The position numbers were made by a program, and so were the translations under genes. A stretch of DNA of 64,000 bases from positions 248,001-312,000 of the forward strand of contig NZ_JAFMNX010000001.1 of NCBI RefSeq assembly GCF_018457165.1. The letters are read 5' to 3'. The notes below the pieces were generated by a model. The model was not told the DNA's origin. It saw nothing but the letters and a program-made list of their open reading frames with translations, and ran no database searches. This DNA is from Tianweitania aestuarii (GTDB lineage: Bacteria; Pseudomonadota; Alphaproteobacteria; Rhizobiales; Rhizobiaceae). Positions 16,128 through 22,919 of this stretch are shown here, piece after piece (position 1 is the stretch's first letter; each line of letters starts with the position of its first letter).

Positions 16128-16612
16128 AATTCCTCCATATCACCGCCATCGCGATCTGGAGTGCCGGGCTGATCTGTTTGCCCGGCCTTTACATGCGCCG
16201 TGCGCTCGTTCCCGATCAGAACGCCCTGCATCAGCTGCAGGCGCTCGTGCGCTTTCTTTATACCGTGATCCTGTCGCCAGCCGCTTTCATTGCGATCGGC
16301 AGCGGCACGATCCTGATCTTCGTGCGTCAGACGTTCGAACCCTGGTTTTCGGTCAAGCTCGCCTTTGTCGGCGCCATGGCGCTGATCCATGCGCTGACCG
16401 GCATCGTGATCGTACGCTTGTTCGAGAAGGGCTATGTTTATCCGCCCTGGCGCTTCGTTGCGACCACAACGACAACGGTGTTCGTCGTGGTGATGATCCT
16501 GATCGTTGTTCTCGCAAAGCCTTATGTGCCGGATCTTCTGCCGGACGTCTTTTATCAACCCGGCGGTCTGGCGCGCTTGATGAACGACCTCATTCTTTAT
16601 CTGAAACAATGA
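16115..16612 (+). CDS. CopD-family four-helix membrane protein
   Basis: 165 residues with four hydrophobic helices. FLHITAIAIWSAGLICLPGLYMRR at the N-terminus resembles CopD/HemJ-like proteins, in which the first-helix His can bind heme or copper. The start lies within the end of the CtaG-like gene, so translation is coupled. The 3' end overlaps the convergent DUF2231 gene by 23 bases. In this setting a role in copper or heme handling for the oxidase is likely, but the substrate is not shown by the sequence. Confidence 0.72.
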   Translation: MVWLKFLHITAIAIWSAGLICLPGLYMRRALVPDQNALHQLQALVRFLYTVILSPAAFIAIGSGTILIFVRQTFEPWFSVKLAFVGAMALIHALTGIVIVRLFEKGYVYPPWRFVATTTTTVFVVVMILIVVLAKPYVPDLLPDVFYQPGGLARLMNDLILYLKQ

Positions 16613-17087
16613 GGCCGATGCCGTGATCAAACACCAGTTTGCCACCGTGCCAACCGGCCAGGCCCGTGAAGATGCTGCCCAGGAAAGACAGAAGCAGACC
16701 ATGCGGCAGGACCTGCGCCTGATCGGCCATGCGTATTCCCCAGTTCAATCCCAGGATGGCGATCAGGGTCATCGCGGCGACAGCATGCGTCCAGCTGGCA
16801 ACGCGGATGCGGATGCCTTTCACCAGAAGAAGCTCCGCCGTTCCAACGAGACCGGCAGCCGCAGCCGTGAGGAAAGCAAAGCCGGACGACCACAAGCTGA
16901 CCCGCACCCAGAACGGATCGCCGGTGAACCAGTAGAACAGGTCGACGCCCAACGTGGCGATGGCGAGCGCAATGGGGAAGTGGACGCCCATGGCGTGCAG
17001 CGGATGCCCGGCCACCGCGACGGTGGATTGCACGGGCTCGTCCAGAACTTCCTCGATGATCGGTCCTGTGCCTTGGACTTCGGACAT
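16590..17087 (-). CDS. DUF2231 membrane protein in the oxidase locus
   Basis: 165 residues with about four helices and the DUF2231 hallmark HPLHAMGVHFPIALAI near residue 28, a His-rich start of the first helix. Members are often found beside cytochrome and oxidase genes and may bind heme, but no function is established. It is encoded on the opposite strand inside the oxidase locus, between the CopD-like gene and subunit II. Its 3' end overlaps the CopD-like gene tail-to-tail by 23 bases, and its start lies close to the beginning of the subunit II gene. Confidence 0.8.
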   Translation of the reverse strand: MSEVQGTGPIIEEVLDEPVQSTVAVAGHPLHAMGVHFPIALAIATLGVDLFYWFTGDPFWVRVSLWSSGFAFLTAAAAGLVGTAELLLVKGIRIRVASWTHAVAAMTLIAILGLNWGIRMADQAQVLPHGLLLSFLGSIFTGLAGWHGGKLVFDHGIGLIVSDKE

Positions 17088-17177
17088 TGGCTGTTCCCTT
17101 GGTTCGAAAAGGCAGTCGATGCCTGTGCGCGCAGTTTACCGTGTCTCACCAGATATGCACGCCGGCTGCTTCGTCCA

Positions 17178-17855
17178 GTGCCGATCCTGGGCACCAGTTT
17201 GTTACTCGCGGGCTGCGGCGGTGATCTTTCGGCGCTCGATCCCGCAGGGCCGAACGCCCACAATGTCGCGACGCTCTGGTGGATCATGCTCTGGGGTTCG
17301 ACGGCGATCTTCCTTTTCGTCAGCCTGATCCTGTGTTTGGCGCTGACACAGCGCGGACAACGGCTGCTTTCACCACGCTGGCTCCTGATCGGCGGCGGTC
17401 TGGCCTTTCCGAGTGTGGTGCTGGTGGCGCTTGTTGCGGTTTCGCTGGCGCTTGGCGAAAGGCTGCTCGTTTATGCCAATGAAGCGCCGCTGCGCATCGA
17501 AGCGGTTGCGCGGCAATGGCAATGGGAGTTCCGCTATGGGGACGACACGAACATCGCCACGCTCGATAAGCTTCACATTCCGGCGGGCCGCCCCGTGGAT
17601 TTCGCCGTCACGAGCGATGACGTCATTCACAGCTTCTGGATCCCGCGGCTCGGCGGCAAGATGGATGCGATACCCGGACACACCAACACGATCCGGCTGA
17701 TGGCCGACAAGCCCGGCACCTATGGCGGCGTTTGCGCGGAGTTTTGCGGGGAAGGCCATGCGATCATGCGCTTCAGCGTGCAAGCCCATGAGCCGAATGA
17801 GTTCAACGACGTGATGCAGCAACTGAGCGCATCAAGGGCAGAACGGCAGCAATAA
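17178..17855 (+). CDS. Cytochrome c oxidase subunit II (lipoprotein type)
   Basis: Electron-entry subunit of a heme-copper oxidase. A lipobox (LLLAGC) follows a hydrophobic start, then two membrane helices (about 33-58 and 72-97 from this start) and the periplasmic CuA domain. The CuA ligands are all seen in DVIHSFWIP and VCAEFCGEGHAIM: one His, the Cys-x3-Cys pair with Glu between, the second His and the Met. The start is uncertain. GTG at 17178 gives a short leader lacking its basic n-region; the frame upstream encodes Arg-rich residues (RYARRLLRP) that look like that n-region, but the nearest usual start codon is TTG at 17073, overlapping the divergent gene. The stop shares one base with the next start. 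Confidence 0.9.
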   Translation: MPILGTSLLLAGCGGDLSALDPAGPNAHNVATLWWIMLWGSTAIFLFVSLILCLALTQRGQRLLSPRWLLIGGGLAFPSVVLVALVAVSLALGERLLVYANEAPLRIEAVARQWQWEFRYGDDTNIATLDKLHIPAGRPVDFAVTSDDVIHSFWIPRLGGKMDAIPGHTNTIRLMADKPGTYGGVCAEFCGEGHAIMRFSVQAHEPNEFNDVMQQLSASRAERQQ

Positions 17856-20368
17856 TGGAACAGCCCAGCCCCGTATCGCAGATCAAGCTGCATCATGATC
17901 TGAAAGCCATCTGGGACACGCCGCCCGGATGGGGCTTTCTGTCGGCCGTCAATCACACGGTGCTCGGACGCCGCTTCATCATTGCCGCCTTCACCTTCTT
18001 CGCCATCGGCGGCGTGCTGGCGATGCTGATCCGCGCTCAGCTCGCCACGCCGCGCAGCGCTTTTGTCGGCCCCGACGTCTATAATCAGATCTTCACCATG
18101 CATGGTTCGGTGATGATGTTTCTTTACGCGATCCCCATGTTCGAGGGCTTCGCGATCTATCTCCTGCCCAAGATGCTCGGCGCGCGCGATCTGGCGTTCC
18201 CGCGTCTGACGGCCTACGGCTTCTGGTGTTATATTTTCGGCGGGTCGATCCTGATCGGCGCGATGCTGCTCGGCGTTGCGCCTGATAGCGGCTGGTTCAT
18301 GTATACGCCGCTGAGCTCGTCCACCTATACGCCGGGCATCAATGCCGACATCTGGCTGCTCGGCATCACCTTCGTGGAAATTTCGGCTTTGTCGGCGGCG
18401 GTCGAGATCACCGTCTCGATCCTCAAGCTGCGCGCGCCCGGGATGTCGATCGACCGCCTGCCGATCATGGCCTGGTATCTCCTGGTCACGGCGCTGATGA
18501 TGCTGTTCGGGTTCCCGCCGCTGATCCTTGGCTCCATTCTGCTCGAACTCGAACGCGCCTTCGACCTGCCGTTCTTTGATCCAACGAGAGGCGGCGACAG
18601 CCTGCTTTGGCAGCACCTGTTCTGGTTGTTCGGCCATCCGGAAGTCTACATCATCTTTCTGCCGGCCGCGGGTGCCATTTCGATGATGATCCCGACCTTT
18701 GCGCGCCATCCGCTGGTTGGCTATCGAGCGATCATCGCGGCGATCATTGCGGTTGGCTTCCTGTCGTTCGGTCTGTGGGTGCACCACATGTTCGCCGTGG
18801 GCATTCCCCATCTGGCGCTTGCCTTCTTTTCCGCAGCAAGCGGTCTGGTGGCGATCCCCACCGGGCTCCAGATCTTTGCGTGGATCGCGACGCTCGCCAA
18901 GGGGCGACCGCGCTTCGACGTGCCGATGCTCTATCTTGCCGGCTTCTTCGTGATCTTCGTGATCGGCGGCCTCACAGGCGTGATGCTGGCCATGGTGCCG
19001 TTCAACCTGCAGGCGCATGACACGCATTTCGTGGTGGCGCACCTGCATTACGTGCTCGTTGGCGGCTTTGTTTTCCCCATGCTCGCCGGCGCGTATTACT
19101 GGCTGCCGCACATCACGGGCAAAGTGTCCGACCACAAGCTTGCGGTGCCGGCCTTCTGGCTGATCTTCATCGGCTTCAACATGACCTTCTTCCTGATGCA
19201 TCTGACGGGCCTTTTGGGCATGCCGCGGCGCATCGACACCTATCCGGCGGAAGCGAAGTGGGAATGGCTGAACCTTCTGTCATCGGTCGGCAGCTTCGTG
19301 ATGACCATCGGCTTTGCCTTGTTCGTGCTGGACATCATCCTTCAGGTCCGCTTCGGCAAGGCCTTTCGGCGCAATCCCTGGCAGGCGCGCAGCCTGGAAT
19401 GGGCCACGCCCACCCCGCCGCCATCCTATGCCTTCGCCTCGCTTCCGCATGTTGAAAGCCCCGCCGACTGGCTGGAACCAGGCAGCCTTGGCAATGATCT
19501 GGCAGCCGGGCGCGGTTATCTCGGCTTCACCCGCAATGGCTGGCAGGAAACGCTTGGCGTCGGCATGACCGATGGTGCGCCGGACCAAGTCGTGGTGCTT
19601 CCAAGAAGCACGACGCTGCCGTTCTGGACGGGTCTGGCAACCGGCACGATCGTTCTTTGCTTGTTGTTCAAGCTCTATTGGCTGGCCTTGCTGCCCTTCG
19701 CCGTCACGATCACCCTGCTGTTGTGCTGGACCCGTACCACCGGTGCGCAGTCCGATCTCGGGCCTTTGCCGATCGGGCGCGGACAAACGGCGCTGGTGCA
19801 TTGGGAGGCCGGCCAGCCGCCCTCCTGGTGGGCGATGGTGTTTGTTCTGGCAGCCGATGCCACCTTGTTCGGCTCCTTGTTGTTCGGCTGCGTGTTTCTG
19901 GCGATGATTGCGCCCGGATGGCCGCCAGCGGTGATCGTGCTTCCAAGCTATGGTGTCATGGCGCTGGCCGCGATCCTGATGATCGCCGCAGCACTTTTCG
20001 GGCGGCTTGCCTTGCGCGATCTCAACCGCAACCGGGCACCAACGGCCTGGCTTGGTTCCGCCGCCCTGGCTCACCTCGGTGCCTGCGCGGCGCTCGTCTG
20101 GATCATCGCCGTCGATGTCGTCGATCCCACCCAGCACGCCCACCAAGCCACCTTGTTTGCCCTGCTGGGTTACGCTGTTCTGCATGCCGGCGTCGGCTGC
20201 ATCCTGGCGCTTTACGGGTTGCAGCGGCAGCGAAGCGGCAAGCTGTCCCCCATCCGCAACCTCGACCTTCGCATCGGCAAGCTGTGGCATGATTATGCCG
20301 CCGTGGCCGGCCTTGTGGCGCTGGTCGCCGTGATCGTCCTGTGCTGGTCGGCGGGCGGGAGGCCGTGA
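17855..20368 (+). CDS. Cytochrome c oxidase subunit I-III fusion
   Basis: An 837-residue fusion. Residues 1-540 are subunit I with all heme and CuB ligands: His83 (heme a), His261 and Tyr265 in GHPEVY, His310-His311 (CuB), and His396/His398 in HLHYV. Residues about 650-837 are a five-helix subunit III-like domain (SWWAMVFVLAADATLFGSLL). Asp112, the usual D-channel entrance, and Glu263 are kept. However, IPTGLQIF places Gln339 where A1-type oxidases have the K-channel lysine, and the Asn pair after FPR is Thr-Ala. This may be a trait of a CoxN-like branch. It is coupled by one-base overlaps to subunit II and to the next gene. Confidence 0.92.
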   Translation: MEQPSPVSQIKLHHDLKAIWDTPPGWGFLSAVNHTVLGRRFIIAAFTFFAIGGVLAMLIRAQLATPRSAFVGPDVYNQIFTMHGSVMMFLYAIPMFEGFAIYLLPKMLGARDLAFPRLTAYGFWCYIFGGSILIGAMLLGVAPDSGWFMYTPLSSSTYTPGINADIWLLGITFVEISALSAAVEITVSILKLRAPGMSIDRLPIMAWYLLVTALMMLFGFPPLILGSILLELERAFDLPFFDPTRGGDSLLWQHLFWLFGHPEVYIIFLPAAGAISMMIPTFARHPLVGYRAIIAAIIAVGFLSFGLWVHHMFAVGIPHLALAFFSAASGLVAIPTGLQIFAWIATLAKGRPRFDVPMLYLAGFFVIFVIGGLTGVMLAMVPFNLQAHDTHFVVAHLHYVLVGGFVFPMLAGAYYWLPHITGKVSDHKLAVPAFWLIFIGFNMTFFLMHLTGLLGMPRRIDTYPAEAKWEWLNLLSSVGSFVMTIGFALFVLDIILQVRFGKAFRRNPWQARSLEWATPTPPPSYAFASLPHVESPADWLEPGSLGNDLAAGRGYLGFTRNGWQETLGVGMTDGAPDQVVVLPRSTTLPFWTGLATGTIVLCLLFKLYWLALLPFAVTITLLLCWTRTTGAQSDLGPLPIGRGQTALVHWEAGQPPSWWAMVFVLAADATLFGSLLFGCVFLAMIAPGWPPAVIVLPSYGVMALAAILMIAAALFGRLALRDLNRNRAPTAWLGSAALAHLGACAALVWIIAVDVVDPTQHAHQATLFALLGYAVLHAGVGCILALYGLQRQRSGKLSPIRNLDLRIGKLWHDYAAVAGLVALVAVIVLCWSAGGRP

Positions 20369-20712
20369 TGCAGCAAAGCGCATCCAACAAACGGCTTCTG
20401 GCGCTGGCGGCCGGCTTCGTGATCTGGTCGATCGCCTTTGTGGTGCTTTACAGCGCTTTGTCGATCGGCTGCCGCCAAGGCTGGAACGACGTTCATCTCG
20501 TTGCCGGCATGTCGCTCCAGCGCGTGCAACTTGTTGGCCTTTATGCCCTGCATCTGGCCTGCGGTCTGGGTCTCGTGATCGCCCTGCGCATGACACCGGC
20601 AAAAAAGGAAATCGCCGCTTTCCTTCACGCGATCGCCTTTTACGCAGCCATCGCCGCCGTGTTCTCGACAGCCTTCACCTTCGCCGGCGTTCTGCTGCTC
20701 TCGCCTTGCTGA
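20368..20712 (+). CDS. Small three-helix membrane protein of the oxidase operon
   Basis: 114 residues with three hydrophobic helices (about 12-36, 52-72 and 83-109) and no recognised motif. Its ATG overlaps the oxidase I-III stop by one base, so it is certainly translated with it. By position it could be a small accessory subunit comparable to subunit IV-type proteins, but there is no sequence proof. Two conserved-looking features are GCRQGWNDVHLVAG between the first two helices and a Cys near the C-terminus. Confidence 0.7.
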   Translation: MQQSASNKRLLALAAGFVIWSIAFVVLYSALSIGCRQGWNDVHLVAGMSLQRVQLVGLYALHLACGLGLVIALRMTPAKKEIAAFLHAIAFYAAIAAVFSTAFTFAGVLLLSPC

Positions 20713-20807
20713 GATGAACGAAAGACCAGCGCTGGCCGAGGGAGGCTCTGACAGTTGGGGCGTGTGGCACGATCATCATGCAGAGCGATGACGCAAATGG
20801 ATGAGGT

Positions 20808-20883
20808 TGGTGGGCCCGGAGGGACTCGAACCCCCAACCAAGCGGTTATGAGCCGCCGGCTCTAACCATTGAGCTACAGGCCC
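20808..20883 (-). tRNA. tRNA-Ile2 (anticodon CAT, with encoded CCA)
   Basis: Reading the minus strand: acceptor GGGCCTG pairs with CGGGCCC, then the D-arm (GCTCAATGGTTAGAGC), the anticodon loop CTCATAA, the variable loop, the T-arm with GGTTCGAGTCC, and an encoded CCA end. CAT anticodons serve Met, fMet or lysidine-modified Ile2. The GGCTCATAACCGCTTGGT region matches the Ile2 type (E. coli ileX carries ACTCATAATCGCTTGGT). The flanks (20713-20807 and 20884-21045) contain no recognised gene. Confidence 0.9.
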
Positions 20884-21045
20884 CACCCGGGGAGATCACT
20901 AGGCAATTTGAGCCGACAGCACAAGTTCCGCCTTCGGGTGTTAAGCATGATCAGTCATGATGATGCCGCGCGTCGCATTCGCTCCATAATCGCCGCCTAG
21001 GCGTGGAAGGAGGGATGATCCTTGTTCGATGGAGACTTTAAAATC

Positions 21046-21768
21046 ATGCGCGCCACTCTTCCGCTTGCTTTCCTGATGCTCGGTTCCGTGTCCGCCTATG
21101 CGCAGCCGGTGCAAACCGCGCCCACGCCGCAGATCGTGGTGACCGGTGAGGGCGAAGCGACGGCTCGGCCGGATCTGGCCATGCTGTCCTTGAGCGTGAT
21201 GCGCGAAGCCAAGACGGCGCGTGAAGCGCTCGACGCCAACAGTTCTGCGATGGCTGCCGTGATCAGCGCGATGAAGGCGGAAGGCATTGCCGATGCCGAC
21301 CTGCAAACCAGCAGCCTGTCGATCGAGCCGCGCTATGTGTATCCGGCCAACAAGGATGGCGAGCAGCAAGAACCGAAGCTGGTCGGCTATCAGGTGACGA
21401 ACTCGCTGGGCGTGCGCGTGCGCCAGATCGACAAGGTGGGCGCCTTGCTCGACAAGGCCGTGTCGCTTGGTGTGAACCAGGGCGGTCAGATCAACTTCGA
21501 TTCCGCTGACACGACCAAGGTCGTATCCGAAGCGCGCAAGCGCGCCGTTCAGGATGCGATGGAGCGCGCAAAGACCTTGGCTGAGGCGGCAGGCATCAAG
21601 CTCGGTCAGGTCACGGAGATCTCGGAAAGCAATCTTCGTCAGCCGCCCGTGCCGATGATGATGGCCAAAAGCATGGAAGCGCGCCCGGCACCGCAGGCCG
21701 TACCGGTTGAAGCCGGCGAGAACGTTTATCGCGTTGAAGTCTCCGTCACCTTTGCGATCGACCGCTGA
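21046..21768 (+). CDS. SIMPL-domain periplasmic protein (BP26/Omp28-like)
   Basis: A 240-residue exported protein with a signal peptide ending AYAQ (about residue 21), then a SIMPL/DUF541 domain: IVVTGEGEATARPDLA, REAKTAREALDAN, LGVNQGGQINF and ARKRAVQDAMERAKTLAEAAG. The order and spacing of these motifs match Brucella BP26/Omp28, an immunodominant periplasmic protein that assembles into a ring. The ATG at 21046 follows GGAGA at 12 bases; a longer frame start 24 bases upstream lacks a site. It is a single-gene unit ended by a strong hairpin shared with the convergent gene. Confidence 0.9.
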   Translation: MRATLPLAFLMLGSVSAYAQPVQTAPTPQIVVTGEGEATARPDLAMLSLSVMREAKTAREALDANSSAMAAVISAMKAEGIADADLQTSSLSIEPRYVYPANKDGEQQEPKLVGYQVTNSLGVRVRQIDKVGALLDKAVSLGVNQGGQINFDSADTTKVVSEARKRAVQDAMERAKTLAEAAGIKLGQVTEISESNLRQPPVPMMMAKSMEARPAPQAVPVEAGENVYRVEVSVTFAIDR

Positions 21769-21800
21769 TCGGTGGCAACGACGAAAAAAGCGGACAGGAA

Positions 21801-21832
21801 AAAGGCCGGTGGATCGCTCCACCGGCCTTTCT
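21801..21832. terminator. Bidirectional terminator
   Basis: AAAGGCCGGTGGA pairs exactly with TCCACCGGCCTTT around TCGC. It lies between the SIMPL gene and the convergent small secreted-protein gene and can serve both. Confidence 0.9.
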
Positions 21833-21855
21833 TCGCTGGAAACCGAACTGCCCTT

Positions 21856-22176
21856 TTAGCGGATGACGGGGCAGTTCGGCGCCCGCGCGAAGAGAACACG
21901 GATGCTGTGGCCGCGCTGGAAGCCGCGAACGGCAATGGTGTTGCGGTTGACGTTGGCGACGCGAGGACGGTTGATGCCCATCTTCCACGCCTTTTCCCGT
22001 GCCCTTTCGGGCGTGCAGGCACGGCCTGGACGGTCGCGGTGGCGCTCATGGCGATACTGCACCGTTTGCGGCGTCACGGTGACGCTGACGCTTGCAGCCT
22101 GCGCGGCAGGAAGGGTGGCGAAGCTGCCAAGCAGAACGCTCATGGACAAAGCAGCAGTTTGAACGATCTTCAGCAT
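21856..22176 (-). CDS. Small basic secreted protein, function unknown
   Basis: 106 residues with a clear signal peptide (1-27, ending AAQA). The mature part is short and rich in Arg and His (YRHERHRDRPGRACT), with two Cys residues (about positions 53 and 102) that could form a disulfide. There is no known domain. The run ACTPERAREKAWKMG looks helical and the following part beta-like. Related short proteins are annotated only as hypothetical in Hyphomicrobiales, to my knowledge. It lies convergent to the SIMPL gene across a shared terminator. Confidence 0.7.
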   Translation of the reverse strand: MLKIVQTAALSMSVLLGSFATLPAAQAASVSVTVTPQTVQYRHERHRDRPGRACTPERAREKAWKMGINRPRVANVNRNTIAVRGFQRGHSIRVLFARAPNCPVIR

Positions 22177-22287
22177 GACGACGGGTCCTCAAGGCCTGAT
22201 GTTGCGATGAGGATGCTTTTGTCAGGTGCGGCCTGAACTCTAAGCGAACCGGTCGTTCATATCGGGTTCAGCCGAAAGGAAGCCCGT

Positions 22288-22305
22288 GCGAGCGAGCGAG
22301 CGAGC
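22288..22305 (+). repeat. Short tetranucleotide repeat (GCGA x 4.5)
   Basis: A simple-sequence run in the 140-base gap between the small secreted-protein gene and the YcgN-type gene. It lies 12 bases beyond the stop of the latter. No functional meaning is evident. Confidence 0.6.
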
Positions 22306-22316
22306 AGGCAGCTGAT

Positions 22317-22775
22317 TCAGGGCTGCTCGTCCAGAACGTGATCGAAATAATCTTCGTCGTCACGCATGTCGCTTTCGAGCGCCGTAACGCGGCCGCGCAT
22401 CGAGATGCCGGCACTGTGAACGGTGTTCCGGCTTCCTGAAATCAAGTGGTGCCAGTCGAACAGATCCTTGCCTTCAGCCACCAGCTGATAAGCGCAGGTG
22501 CGCGGCAGCCAGTCGATCTCGCGAACCTTTTTCGGCGTGAGCTTCACGCAATCCGGCACCTTGCGCTTGCGCTGAAGATAATCGCTGCACTGGCATGTGC
22601 CGGCGTCAAACAGGCGGCAGGCCACGCTTGTCCAGTAGATTTCGCCGGAGTCTTCGTCTTCGAGCTTGGACAGGCAGCACTTGCCGCAGCCGTCGCAAAG
22701 CGACTCCCACTCGGCGAGCGTCATCGCTTCCAAGCTTTTGCGTTTCCAGAAGGGAGGCTGATCCATGGGGGCCAT
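22317..22775 (-). CDS. YcgN-type cysteine cluster protein (UPF0260)
   Basis: About 152 residues with the UPF0260/YcgN pattern: an N-terminal [42 protein letters not shown], and the late [11 protein letters not shown] and HHLISG segments. The eight or more Cys residues suggest metal or Fe-S binding. E. coli YcgN has no settled function. The start is either ATG 22775 or the one three codons later; both give the family N-terminus. It is divergent from the ompA-family gene. Confidence 0.86.
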   Translation of the reverse strand: MAPMDQPPFWKRKSLEAMTLAEWESLCDGCGKCCLSKLEDEDSGEIYWTSVACRLFDAGTCQCSDYLQRKRKVPDCVKLTPKKVREIDWLPRTCAYQLVAEGKDLFDWHHLISGSRNTVHSAGISMRGRVTALESDMRDDEDYFDHVLDEQP

Positions 22776-22858
22776 GTGACTCCTTGCGACGGCCAAATCA
22801 AGGCATCCCTTTCTTCAGGTGAATGCAACATTCACATCTCATTCAGCTCAAATCGGCT

Positions 22859-22883
22859 GGAACTTGTGCGACCGCGCACCATT
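22859..22883 (+). promoter_or_regulatory. Candidate EcfG-type promoter of the ompA-family gene
   Basis: GGAAC, 16 bases, CATT on the plus strand, 37 bases before the start codon. The EcfG consensus is GGAAC-N16/17-CGTT. Confidence 0.48.
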
Positions 22884-22919
22884 TGGCTGCGCAACGGGAC
22901 GAACGGACAAGGAGACATC

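Noticed and set aside
16623-17177. N-terminal extension of oxidase subunit II by up to 185 codons
   Set aside because: It lies antisense to the DUF2231 gene and encodes charged nonsense. Only the last few codons (an Arg-rich stretch) might belong to the real signal peptide.
17720-19201. A 493-codon open frame opposite oxidase subunit I
   Set aside because: The opposite strand encodes a complete oxidase with all ligands. The antisense product is low-complexity, charged and unlike any family.
20944-20965. CATGATCAGT/CATGATGATG direct repeat upstream of the SIMPL gene as an operator
   Set aside because: The match is short and imperfect, with no conserved partner seen, so it is not distinguishable from chance.
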